In this document: piece by piece, positions 34,531-44,000 of the stretch
Layout: each line of letters opens with the position of its first letter
How positions within the stretch are numbered: position 1 is the stretch's first letter
Assembly: GCF_001887355.1 (NCBI RefSeq)
Contig: NZ_MPIN01000004.1
Span: 124,001 to 188,000 of the forward strand
Reading direction: 5' to 3'
DNA length: 64,000 nt
Source: Cystobacter ferrugineus
GTDB lineage: Bacteria > Myxococcota > Myxococcia > Myxococcales > Myxococcaceae
Notes under the pieces: model-generated
What the model saw: the letters and a program-made list of their open reading frames with translations, nothing else
Told to the model about the DNA's origin: nothing
Databases searched by the model: none
Translations under genes and position numbers: made by a program

Positions 34531-36468
34531 TCACCGCTGCTTGGACCGCTCACCCACCTGGGGTCTCGCCGGCTTGTACGTCGGGATGAGGTGACGCAGG
34601 GCGAGCAGCACTCCAGACGAGTCACCCGCCTGCGCCACCCGCCGCAACCGCTCGAGCTGGAGCTGGAAGTCCGCGGGGGGCAAGGGGCCCTGGGCCACCT
34701 TGATGCGGTTGCGGACCTGGTGGGTGCGCTCCTCCTCCTCGCTCAAGAGCGTCTCCTCGAGCTTCTCGCCCGGACGCAGCCCGGTGTAGACGATGGAGAT
34801 GTCCTTGCCGGGCACCAGGCCCGCCATGGTGATCATGTTCGCGGCGAGCTCGGCGATGCGCACGGGGGTCCCCATGTCGAGGATGCACAGTTCCCCATAG
34901 CCCGCCAGTCCCGCCTGCACCACGAGCCCGACGGCCTCGGGGATGACCATGAAGTAGCGGGTGCAGTCCGGGTGCGTCACCGTGACCGGTCCGCCCCGCT
35001 GGATCTGCTGTTTGAAGAGGGGCACCACGCTGCCCGCCGAGCCGAGCACATTGCCAAAGCGCACGGCGGTGAAGCCAGTGTGTGAACGGGCCGCGACGTC
35101 CCGGATGACCATCTCGGCGAGCCGCTTGGAGGCTCCCATGACCGAGGTGGGGTGGACCGCCTTGTCGGTGGAGATGAGCACGAAGCGCTCCGCGCCGCAG
35201 GCATCGGCCATCCGCGCGACGTTCAGGGTGCCAAAGACGTTGTTCTTGATGGCTTCCTCGGGCGAGTCCTCCATCAAGGGCACGTGCTTGTGCGCGGCCG
35301 CATGGAACACATAGTCCGGGGTGTGATCCCTCCCAATGCGCATCAGCCGTTCCTGGTCCCGGATGTCCGCCACGACGGCGCTCACCGACAGCCGCGGATG
35401 GCGCTCCTGGAGCTGGCGCACGAGGAAGTAGAGCTCGTTCTCGTTGATGTCGAGCAACACGAGCGAAGCGGGCTTATGCGCGGCGAGCTGGCGCGCGATC
35501 TCGCTGCCGATGGAGCCCGCGCTCCCGGTGACGAGGATGCGGCGGCCCACGACGCGCCTGCGCACCTCCTCTTGATCGAAGGAGACCACGTCCCGGGGCA
35601 GCAGGTGCTCCGGGCTGAGTTCGTGCAGCATCGCGGCGGTGATCTTCTGGTCGATGTAGGCGAAGGAGGCGGGAATGATCTTGAAGCCAACGCTCTCGTT
35701 CTTGCACAGGCCGAGGATGTGCCGGATGCGCTCGGGAGGCAGGCTGGGGATGGCGATGAGCACCTGGGTCACGTGGTGCCTGGACACCAGCGCTGGCAAG
35801 GCATCGATGGGCCCGAGCACCTGCTTGCCCTTGAGGAAGGTGCCCTGCTTGGCCCGATCGTCATCCACGAGCCCGATGACGTGCCAGGGGCTGTTCGGGG
35901 TGCGCAGCAGGTCATGCAGCAACAGGTCGCCGGCGCTGCCAGCCCCGACGACGATCGTCCGCTGCGAGCCCCGGGCTCGCGAGCGCTTCCGGTCGAGGTA
36001 CCACAACCGGGTCGTCCGCGGGACGAACCGATAGAATCCCATCAGCGCCGTGGAGAGGATGAACTCGATGGCGGCCACCGAACGCGGCGGGGCCTCGAAG
36101 AAGGAGAAGGACCGGAGCGCCTCGAACGCGAGGGAGGCGAACGCATTGGCCAGGACGAGCCGGACCGCCTCGTTCAAGCCAGCTCTGCGGAATGACCAGC
36201 GCTGCAGCCCGAACCGGGCGAGGGCGGCCAGACGCACCAGGAGCAGCAGTGGCAGAGATTGCTCGAACGACACCCGCCACAGCACGGGCAATACTCCATC
36301 AAAGCGCAGCAGTATCGCGCAGAAGAGAGCACCGGCCACGAGGAGCGCGTCCATCAGCATCACGAGCGCTGAACGCAGGAGTGGAAAGTAACGCGAAATA
36401 CCTTCCGTCTGCGCCATGGGGCGCGAGCCCAAGAAGAGAAGAACTCCCCCACTCATTCCTCGAAACAT
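34531..36468 (-). CDS. pglF: membrane-bound UDP-GlcNAc C4,C6-dehydratase (PglF/WbpM/CapD-like)
   Basis: 645 residues from the ATG at 36468, chosen because GGGGAG precedes it; frames further upstream are low-complexity. Four membrane helices occupy about 25-150. The first Rossmann region (VVGAGSAGDLLLHDLL) is of the CoA-binding type; the second (VTGSAGSIGSEIARQL) starts the SDR dehydratase, with AAHKHVPLMEDSPEEAIKNN, STDKAVHPTSVMGASKR and RFGNVLGSAGSV. This matches long PglF/WbpM enzymes that convert UDP-GlcNAc to the 4-keto-6-deoxy sugar, the first step to bacillosamine, QuiNAc or FucNAc. It is transcribed away from pglD, which lies across a divergent promoter region. Confidence 0.9.
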   Translation of the reverse strand: MFRGMSGGVLLFLGSRPMAQTEGISRYFPLLRSALVMLMDALLVAGALFCAILLRFDGVLPVLWRVSFEQSLPLLLLVRLAALARFGLQRWSFRRAGLNEAVRLVLANAFASLAFEALRSFSFFEAPPRSVAAIEFILSTALMGFYRFVPRTTRLWYLDRKRSRARGSQRTIVVGAGSAGDLLLHDLLRTPNSPWHVIGLVDDDRAKQGTFLKGKQVLGPIDALPALVSRHHVTQVLIAIPSLPPERIRHILGLCKNESVGFKIIPASFAYIDQKITAAMLHELSPEHLLPRDVVSFDQEEVRRRVVGRRILVTGSAGSIGSEIARQLAAHKPASLVLLDINENELYFLVRQLQERHPRLSVSAVVADIRDQERLMRIGRDHTPDYVFHAAAHKHVPLMEDSPEEAIKNNVFGTLNVARMADACGAERFVLISTDKAVHPTSVMGASKRLAEMVIRDVAARSHTGFTAVRFGNVLGSAGSVVPLFKQQIQRGGPVTVTHPDCTRYFMVIPEAVGLVVQAGLAGYGELCILDMGTPVRIAELAANMITMAGLVPGKDISIVYTGLRPGEKLEETLLSEEEERTHQVRNRIKVAQGPLPPADFQLQLERLRRVAQAGDSSGVLLALRHLIPTYKPARPQVGERSKQR

Positions 36469-36760
36469 CAGCTCTCCCCACTCTGAACTCATACGGGCAC
36501 CGCACGGTGGCGCCTCGCTTTGATTGACATCAGAGGATGAAGAGAAATGAGTCCGGTTCCAAGCCACCCTCGAGCGCATGGAATTGTGATGAAAGACACA
36601 TGAAAGGTAATGGGCGGGGTCCCCGCCCCGCCGGGCAGTCGCGGAGCCTGCCGCCACACCCCATCTGCACGAACGTCGGCTTGGACCGTGCGGCATGCAT
36701 GTCAATGACGAGGTGGGCGGTGCCAAGTAGCCATTCACGCCGTATCTTCCGCTCCGGTGA

Positions 36761-37417
36761 ATGCCAGTGGCTCAAACGAAAACAAAACCAAAGCTGGTCA
36801 TCTATGGATGTGGGGGCCACGGGAAGGTGGTCGCCGACATCGCGTTGGCCTGCGGCCTGGCCGTCGAGGGATTCCTCGATGACAGGGCGCTCGAGGGGAA
36901 AAGGGTTTTCGACCTTCCCATCCTCGGAGGGTCCGGCTGGCTCGAGATGCGCCGGTCCGAAGTAAGTGTCGCGCTGGGAATTGGCGAGAACCGCGCGCGG
37001 TGCCGCATCTACAAGCTGTGCGAGAGGCTTGGAATGACACCCATCACCTTGATCCACCCCACCGCCTCCGTGGCGGCGTCCGCCCAGGTCGGAGCGGGCG
37101 TCGTGATCATGGCCCAGGCGGTCATCAACCCGGATGCCCGCGTCGGCAATGGAGCGATCATCAATAGCGGCGCCATCGTCGAGCACGACTGCGAGCTCGG
37201 CGCCTTCGCCCACCTCTCGCCCAACGCGACACTGGGGGGAGCCGTGAGGATCGGAGCCCTCACCCACCTCGGCCTCGCGGCCTCCGTCCTGCCCGGCAAG
37301 ACCGTCGGAGAGGAAACGGTGGTCGGCGCCGGAGCGGTGGTCACCGCCGACGTTCCCCCCCGAGTGGTGGTGACTGGCGTTCCAGCGCGCGTTCAACGCC
37401 AGCTCGAGACGACCTGA
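36761..37417 (+). CDS. pglD: sugar N-acetyltransferase, left-handed beta helix (PglD/NeuD-like)
   Basis: 218 residues. The N-terminal Rossmann-like part has KLVIYGCGGHGKVVADIA; the C-terminal half is a hexapeptide beta helix with NGAIINSGAIVEHDCELG, in which His142 matches the catalytic base of PglD, and GAGAVVTADVPPRVVVTGVP near the end. PglD acetylates the C4 amine of UDP-4-amino-sugar with acetyl-CoA, yielding UDP-di-N-acetylbacillosamine. The presence of pglF, pglE and pglC homologues within 7 kb supports this over the sialate O-acetyltransferase alternative (NeuD). Its 3' end overlaps the next convergent gene by 25 bp. Confidence 0.85.
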   Translation: MPVAQTKTKPKLVIYGCGGHGKVVADIALACGLAVEGFLDDRALEGKRVFDLPILGGSGWLEMRRSEVSVALGIGENRARCRIYKLCERLGMTPITLIHPTASVAASAQVGAGVVIMAQAVINPDARVGNGAIINSGAIVEHDCELGAFAHLSPNATLGGAVRIGALTHLGLAASVLPGKTVGEETVVGAGAVVTADVPPRVVVTGVPARVQRQLETT

Positions 37418-38520
37418 GACCCATCGCCGGCCACCACGCATACCGCGGGCGGGGTCCGGTAGGCCGGGAAATAGGACTCGGCGAGTGACTGGGCATGGTG
37501 GCGCTTCCAGCTCTCGACCAATCGCTCATACACTTCTGGATGGTACACCTTCTTCCCATTGTTGAGAGTGAGCGTGCCCTCCGGGTTGAAGCGGTGCTTG
37601 AACTGGAAGAGCGAGTCCCTTCCCCGGTGGCCCCCGCCGAGGTGGAAGGCACGCAGCCCGTCGCGCCTTGCCCACAGCGCGATGTGATGGAATTGAAAGG
37701 TGTTCGTCCCGAGGTGCAGTGACGTCTCCTCCGAGGCCCCCAGGTGATAGGTGAGCACGTCTCCCTCGCGCAGGCACAGGGCGGCGGAGATCATCCGGTC
37801 CCCGAGGAAGACCGCGCCGAGCAGGGCCCCTCGGCCCAGGCGCGAGAAGAGCCGTACCAGGTACTCCGTCGAGAAGTAGTAGTACGGAAGCGCTCCCACC
37901 TTGTCCATCGTGGCCCGGTAGAGGCGGTAGAACACCTCCAGTTGCTGGAGCGCCCCGTGCCCCTCGAACACTCGGAACTCCAGCCCGCTCTTCAGCGCCT
38001 TGCGGATGTTGCGCTGGTGGTTGGGGTGATAGCGCTCGAAGAGCTCCTCCTCCGTCAGGCTCAGGTCGATGACGACGGTCTCCCGGTCGTAGACGATGTC
38101 CATCGTCCCCTCCAGGAGCTGGTGGTTGCCCAACAGCGGATGGAAGCGCACGAACTCGCTGACGATGTTCGCGCCGCGGCAGTACGCCTCGAACTCCGCC
38201 CGGAACTCCCAGAGGAGTTGTTCGCGGGGCTCCGCGCAGAGCGGGCCCCCATAACCGTAGGTGGGGCTGATGATGTCGTACCACTCCCCTTCGAGTCTCG
38301 CGTCGCTGGCGAAGGGCAGAGCATGGAGCGGTCTGCGGATGAAGGCATAGCAGACCGTGTTGCCCTCCTCATCTTCGTAGACGAAGAGAAAGGGATCACC
38401 ATCTCCCATGCAATGACACAGCTCCGCATAGGCGTGGCGGTAGTAGATGTCCTTGCATGAAGCCCGCGCGTACGCGCGCTCCCACCGCTCCGGTTCGGAG
38501 AACGAGATGATCTGGTGCAT
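37393..38520 (-). CDS. second FemAB/GNAT-like acyltransferase
   Basis: 375 residues from the ATG at 38520. It shows the same double-GNAT architecture as the gene at 33520: YHPNHQRNIRKALKSGLEFR (first half motif), AALCLREGDVLTYHLGASEE and HLGGGHRGRDSLFQFKHRFN in the second half. GNAT-like FemAB proteins in polysaccharide loci (for example those tied to exosortase or capsule clusters) are thought to decorate sugars with acyl or amino-acyl groups. The end SYFPAYRTPP matches the paralogue. The first 39 residues of the longer frame (from 38637) look non-coding. Confidence 0.7.
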   Translation of the reverse strand: MHQIISFSEPERWERAYARASCKDIYYRHAYAELCHCMGDGDPFLFVYEDEEGNTVCYAFIRRPLHALPFASDARLEGEWYDIISPTYGYGGPLCAEPREQLLWEFRAEFEAYCRGANIVSEFVRFHPLLGNHQLLEGTMDIVYDRETVVIDLSLTEEELFERYHPNHQRNIRKALKSGLEFRVFEGHGALQQLEVFYRLYRATMDKVGALPYYYFSTEYLVRLFSRLGRGALLGAVFLGDRMISAALCLREGDVLTYHLGASEETSLHLGTNTFQFHHIALWARRDGLRAFHLGGGHRGRDSLFQFKHRFNPEGTLTLNNGKKVYHPEVYERLVESWKRHHAQSLAESYFPAYRTPPAVCVVAGDGSQVVSSWR

Positions 38521-38608
38521 GTTCCGCTGGACTGTGTGGTGTCGATGGAAATACGGCAAGCAGGCTGTAGGACTGAGGAGATGGACCACCACTGAACAAC
38601 CGGGCGCG

Positions 38609-39769
38609 TCAGCGAGAGGCGCAGACGACCCCGACACAGCCGCCCGCGTCGTTGCCTCGCGCGACGTTGCCGCCTCCGTCGATCACACCCGGCACATGGA
38701 GACCCCAGCCCGTGTTGTCGATCGCGACGTTGCGGGACACCGTGAGCGTGCTGGAAACCAACACCCGGAGACCGTCCCCCTGGTTGCGCAGGAAACGGTT
38801 GCCACTCACTCCTCCGGTGAGTTCGGGTGGCACATACTCCGGCAGATCGGCCAACGTCAGGCCGCTCCCGTTTTCCCACCAGGTGTTGCCCTGGACGTCG
38901 ACCGTCCTGGCCCGGACCAGGAGCTCCCCGCCATTCTCGATGACCCACGAGTCGCGCAGCACGAAGTTGAACGGTTCCCAGACCGGCACGTCGGTGGCGG
39001 CGAGTGAGCCGTTGCGCGCGAGCACCGTCTGGACGAACGAAGCCTCCAGGCAGACGCCGTAACCGGACTGGCCGAACCGCAGGTCGCCCACGACCGTGTT
39101 CCGCACGATCGAGCTCGACGTGAAGGAGACACGGCCATAGGGACACCAGATCACGGTCTCGTTCTGGAGGAAGGTCGAGCCCACCACGTCGACGGAATGG
39201 CTGTTCGCGGACAACGCGAGCTGATTGCCGAGGAAGAACGACGACCGCACCTCGAACACGCCCCTGCTCGCGTCCTGCTCACTGCCCAATCCCGAACCAT
39301 TCCCGATCAGACGGCAGTCCGTGACCGTCAACGTCGTATCACCCCCCCGGTTGTAGACGGCGATCACGTTGTCGATGAACGTGAGCCCGGACAACCCCAC
39401 ACGCTCTGGGGAAGGCAGCGACTCACCGCCGGCAACGTAGCCCCGGTCGAACCCCCGGATCGTGCCGTTCCTCACCGTACTGTCGGCCGATACCCTGATG
39501 CCCTCGGAAACGCCCGTCCGCGAGCCCACGCGGCGCACGGTGTGGCCGCCGAGATCGAGGATGACGCCCTCCCCCGCGACATGAAGCGCGGGGACCTCGG
39601 TTCCCGGGCACGAGAGATCGCGGGTGAGCCGGGTGCTCGTGGTGATCGTGTCACCACATCGCACCTCGGTCCTCCCTGCAGCCCCCCCCCCGAACCGCAC
39701 GGTGGCTGTTCCCGCGAGAAGCATCACCAGGCCCACCACCACGGTGACAACACCTCGTGCCTGACCCAT
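38609..39769 (-). CDS. secreted right-handed parallel beta-helix protein
   Basis: 386 residues from the ATG at 39769. A signal peptide ends near RFGGGAAG. Then follow repeated rungs such as GVILDLGGHTVRRVG, STVRNGTIRGFDRGY, LTVTDCRLIGNGSGLG and LTVSRNVAIDNTGWGLHVPG. This is the pattern of right-handed beta-helix proteins (pectate-lyase-like, NosD/CASH), with paired cysteines at the ends. No catalytic residues can be assigned. A polysaccharide-modifying epimerase or lyase role fits its place at the end of the exopolysaccharide locus, upstream of the FemAB-like gene on the same strand (88 bp gap), but this is inference. Confidence 0.75.
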   Translation of the reverse strand: MGQARGVVTVVVGLVMLLAGTATVRFGGGAAGRTEVRCGDTITTSTRLTRDLSCPGTEVPALHVAGEGVILDLGGHTVRRVGSRTGVSEGIRVSADSTVRNGTIRGFDRGYVAGGESLPSPERVGLSGLTFIDNVIAVYNRGGDTTLTVTDCRLIGNGSGLGSEQDASRGVFEVRSSFFLGNQLALSANSHSVDVVGSTFLQNETVIWCPYGRVSFTSSSIVRNTVVGDLRFGQSGYGVCLEASFVQTVLARNGSLAATDVPVWEPFNFVLRDSWVIENGGELLVRARTVDVQGNTWWENGSGLTLADLPEYVPPELTGGVSGNRFLRNQGDGLRVLVSSTLTVSRNVAIDNTGWGLHVPGVIDGGGNVARGNDAGGCVGVVCASR

Positions 39770-39932
39770 GACGCCCCCCCGCTCCAAGGCCCCCTTGCCC
39801 CAGCCCATGGACGGTAGACACCCACCCGTCAGCGGACAAACCGTACCGGAAGGCGGATACGGGGTGACGTCCCAGACAAAATGGGACGGACGTCGCCGTG
39901 TGTGTCATTCCGGCCTGAGCGCCCGGAGCGCA

Positions 39933-40736
39933 TCACTCCTCCACCGCGGAGTAGATCCGGGTGCGGATGTCGTTGGGCGTGTTGGAGGCCATGTCCCACA
40001 GGTTGATCATGATGATGCCCGCGAGCTTGTGCTCGGGATCGACCCAGGCGTGGCTCTTGAAGATGCCAGGCCAGAAGTAGTTGCCCACCGGGCCCTGCTC
40101 CTTCACGAGAGTGGGATCCTCCTGCACCCCGAAGCCCAGACCGAAGCCGGTGCCGAAGAAATCCGCTCGCAGGGCACCGATCTGGTTCCGGGTCATCTGC
40201 TCGACCGTCTCCCGCTTCAGGAGGTGCACGCCGCCGAGTTCACCGCCGTTGGCCATCATCTGGAGGAAGCGCGAGTAGTCGCTCGCCGTCGACACCAGCC
40301 CCGCGCCACCCGAGCGATAGGTTTTGGCGCCGGTGGTCTGGAAATCCGGCGCGTAGGAGAAGAAGCCCTCGACCACGTTGGTGCCTGTCTCGGGCACACG
40401 CTCGAGCGCCCCCGAGGAGGTGTGCCGGTACAGGGCGACCAGACGGGAGACCTTGTCCTCGGGCGGGAAGAAGGACGTGTCCTTCATCCCCAGGGGAGTG
40501 AAGATGCGCTCCTGGAAGAAGCGGTCCAGCGGCACTCCGGAGACCTGCTCGACGAGGTAGCCGAGGAGATCCGTGTTGAGGCCGTAGGTGAAGGCCGCGC
40601 CCGGCTGATGCTCGAGCGGCAGCGAGGCCAGGGCACGCGACTGGTCCGCGAGCGTCCACGAGGTGTGCTCGAAGCCGTCGACGATGCCGGCCTTCTGGTA
40701 GACGAACGCTCCTGACTCAATGAAAGACGGGGGCAT
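39933..40736 (-). pseudogene. 5'-truncated serine hydrolase (class C beta-lactamase-like)
   Basis: The readable homologous part (about 268 residues) runs from YQKAGIVDGFEHTSWTL through PLEHQPGAAFTYGLNTDLLG, LVEQVSGVPLDRFF, IFTPLGMKDTSFFPP and RSGGAGLVSTASDYSRFLQM to a final WDMASNTPNDIRTRIYSAVE. These are the second half of EstB/beta-lactamase-family hydrolases. The first part, with the catalytic SxxK and the LLTHTSG block, is absent; residues encoded upstream of about 40736 resemble nothing in the family in any frame. The nucleophile is therefore missing, and this is a decayed gene. A short ATG (40736) could still allow translation of an inactive fragment. Confidence 0.75.
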
Positions 40737-41016
40737 TCCATTCGTCTTCGCTCGTCTCCGCCACCGGAAAGTCCGCAATGTTGGCCGAGCGGCGTGCTCC
40801 GGCACCAGCGAGCAATAGCCATCCGGTGCGCGGCGGCGCATATCGTGCGAGCCCCAGGGAATAGCTCCCGGCTTCGCCAGGCGACCGAGGCCAGGCTCAC
40901 CTTCGCGCTCCATCCCGAGCAAGCACCCATCGTGCGTCATCCCCTCTCTCCGGGCAGTCGCGACCCGTTGCCATGCCAGCCGCTGTCCGGGGAGCGGCGA
41001 GGGAGTCCTGACACCC
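40737..41016. other. intergenic region, non-coding or decayed
   Basis: Open frames here do not resemble known proteins. It may be what replaced the 5' end of the serine hydrolase. It must include the promoter for the large S8 protease gene. Confidence 0.4.
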
Positions 41017-44000
41017 ATGCGACTCACGTTCCTTGAATCCTTCAAGTGGGGTGCGCGACCGCTCGCACTGCTCTTCCTGTTGGCCGTGGCCCTACCAATA
41101 GCCTGTCAATCCAACGCTCCACCGGGCGAGCCACCGGCACCGCAAACGCGGCCCTTGCGGAACAGCACCGCCTGGGTCTTCCTCCGCCAGAAGGTGGATC
41201 TGAGCCCGGCCTTCGGGATGAAGGATTGGAACGCGCGCGGACGCTTCGTCGTGGAACAGCTCCAGTCCGCGGCCCGGACCAGCCAGAGCGGTCTCCGCAA
41301 CGAGCTGCGGAGCAAGGGCGTGGAGCACCAGTCCTACTGGCTGCTCAACGTCATCCGCGTGAAAGCAGACGACGAGACCCTCAAGGCGTTGGCCCGGCGG
41401 CCCGACGTCGAGCGCATCCTCCAGGAAGAGACGTACCGCATTCCAACGCCGCGCCCCGGGATGAAGCTGCAACCCACTCCCGGAGCCATCGAGTGGAACA
41501 TCGCCCGCATCCGCGCCCCCGAGGTCTGGTCCACCTTCGGCATCCGCGGCGAGGGCATCGTCATCGGCAACATCGACACCGGCGTCCAGTTCGATCACCC
41601 CGCGCTGGCCCGGCAATACCGCGGGCGCCTTCCGGACGGGACCCTGGATCACAACTACAACTGGTTCGATCCCACCCAGGTCTGCGGCAACCCCTCGCTG
41701 GCGCCCTGCGACAACATCGGCCACGGCACGCACACCATGGGCACCATGGCGGGGGATGATGACGGCGGCAACCAGATTGGCGTGGCGCCGGGCGTGCGGT
41801 GGATAGCCGCCAAGGGCTGTGCAGATTTGAGCTGCTCGCCCGAGGCGCTGCTGGCCGCTGGCCAGTGGATGCTCGCCCCCACGGATCTGAGCGGCAACAA
41901 CCCGCGGCCGGACCTGCGGCCGCACATCATCAACAACTCGTGGGGAGACGGACCGACGGATCCCTTCTTCCAGCCCATCGTGCAGGCCTGGGTCGCCGCG
42001 GGCATCTTCCCCGTCTTCTCCGTCGGCAACCCCCAACCGGCCACCTGTGGCAGCGTGGGCGTGCCGGCCGCGTACCCCGAGAGCTACGGGGTCGGCGCCT
42101 TCGACAGCAACGGGAACATCGCCTCCTTCTCCGCCCGGGGCCCCTCGGCTTTCGAGGGCCTCACCCGGCCCGACATCACCGCGCCCGGCGTGGACATCCG
42201 CAGCAGCGCGCCGGGCAACGGCTACGAGTCCCGCAGCGGCACCTCCATGGCGGCGCCTCACGTGGCGGCCACGGTGGCGCTGATGTGGTCCGCGGCCCCG
42301 TCGCTGATGGGAGACGTGGAGACCACCCGCGCGCTGCTCGATGCGTCGGCGGTGGACCGGGAAGATCTGAGCTGCGGAGGCACTCCGGGGGACAACAACG
42401 TCTGGGGGGAGGGCCAGCTCGACGCCCTCGCTGCCGTGGAGCGCGCTCCCATCGGCCCCACCGGCATCGTGAACGGCGTGGTGACCGATGCGTCCACCGG
42501 CGCCCCCCTGGCCGGCGCGCGGATCGTGGCCGAAGGGCCCTTCCCACGGGAAACGCTCACGGATGCGGAGGGCCGGTATTCCCTGACGCTCCCGGTGGGG
42601 ACGTACCGCGTCTCCGCCACCTACTTCGGCTACGAGCGCCAGAGTGTGGAGGGGGTGGTGGTGACCGAGGGCGGCGTCACCCGCCTGGACTTCGCGCTGC
42701 GCCCGGTGCCGGTGCATACCGTCTCGGGGCGAGTGCTCGACACCACCGGAGCCCCCATCGCCTTCGCCCGCGTCACCCTCCTGGGCACTCCCCTGCCCCC
42801 CACCCTCACCGACGCGGCCGGCACCTGGCGCTTCGAGGGCGTGCCGGAGGGCGAGTACGACGTGCAGGTGGAGGCGGGCGGCTGCTTCCTGCCACGCACC
42901 GAGCACCTGATCGTGGACGGCGACGAGTCGTTGGACCTGGTGCTGGAGTCCCGGACAGACGCCTACGGCTACTCCTGCCGGTACGAAGCGCCGGCCTATA
43001 TCGAAGCCACCACGCCCCTGCCGCTCAGCGGTGATGACAGCACGCTCCAGGTGCAACTGCCCTTTGCATTCACCTTCCATGGCCAGACGTACGGCACCGC
43101 CTACGTCACCACCAATGGCAACCTGAACTTCCTCGCGCTCAATGGGAGCTTCTTCAACGAGGCCCTCCCCAGCCCGAATCCACCCAACGCCGCCATCTAT
43201 GCCCTCTGGGACGATCTGATCGTCGACGGAGCGTCCAGCGTGCTGACGCAGGCGCGGGGCACAGCCCCCGAGCGCGAGTTCGTCATCGAGTGGCGCAACG
43301 TGGCCTTCCTCAGCGACATGTCCCAGCGTGTCGACTTCGAGATCATCCTCTCCGAGCGGGGAGACATCCGCCTGCAGTACCGCAACCTCTCCGACGCCGG
43401 GTTCGAGAGGGGAGAGTCGGCCACGGTGGGCATCGAGAACGAGACGGGGACCGTCGCGTTGCAGTACTCGTTCAACACCCCCTCGCTGCGCGACGAGCGG
43501 GCGCTCCGCTTCACCCTGCCACCCAACGGCTTCGTCGAGGGCGTGGTGACCGATGCCAATAACGGCCTGCCGCTCTCCGGCGCCACCGTGCGCGCGCTCG
43601 AGGGGAACCAGGTGGTGCGCGAGGTCACCACCGGCGCGGACGGCCGCTACCGCATGCAGCTCTTCCTGGGCACGTACACACTGGAGGCCTCCGCGCCGAA
43701 CTACGTCACCGAGACGGACACGGTGACGCTCTCCACGGATGGCCAGGTGGTGAGACGGGACTGGGTGCTGCGCACGGCGCGCGCGGAGCTCGAGCCCACC
43801 GTGCTCGAGTTCATCGTGCCGCGAGGCGAGCAGCGGACCCAGGACCTGACCCTGCGCAACATGGGCTCCGCGCCCCTCCAGTGGGCGTTGCAAGAGACGG
43901 GCGGCGAGCGGGTGGGCGTCGTCTCCCAGCGCGGGCTCATCCGCGGCCTGAAATACGACCCGAACAGCTACACCACACGGGAGGTCTTCGGTGGCGGGGC

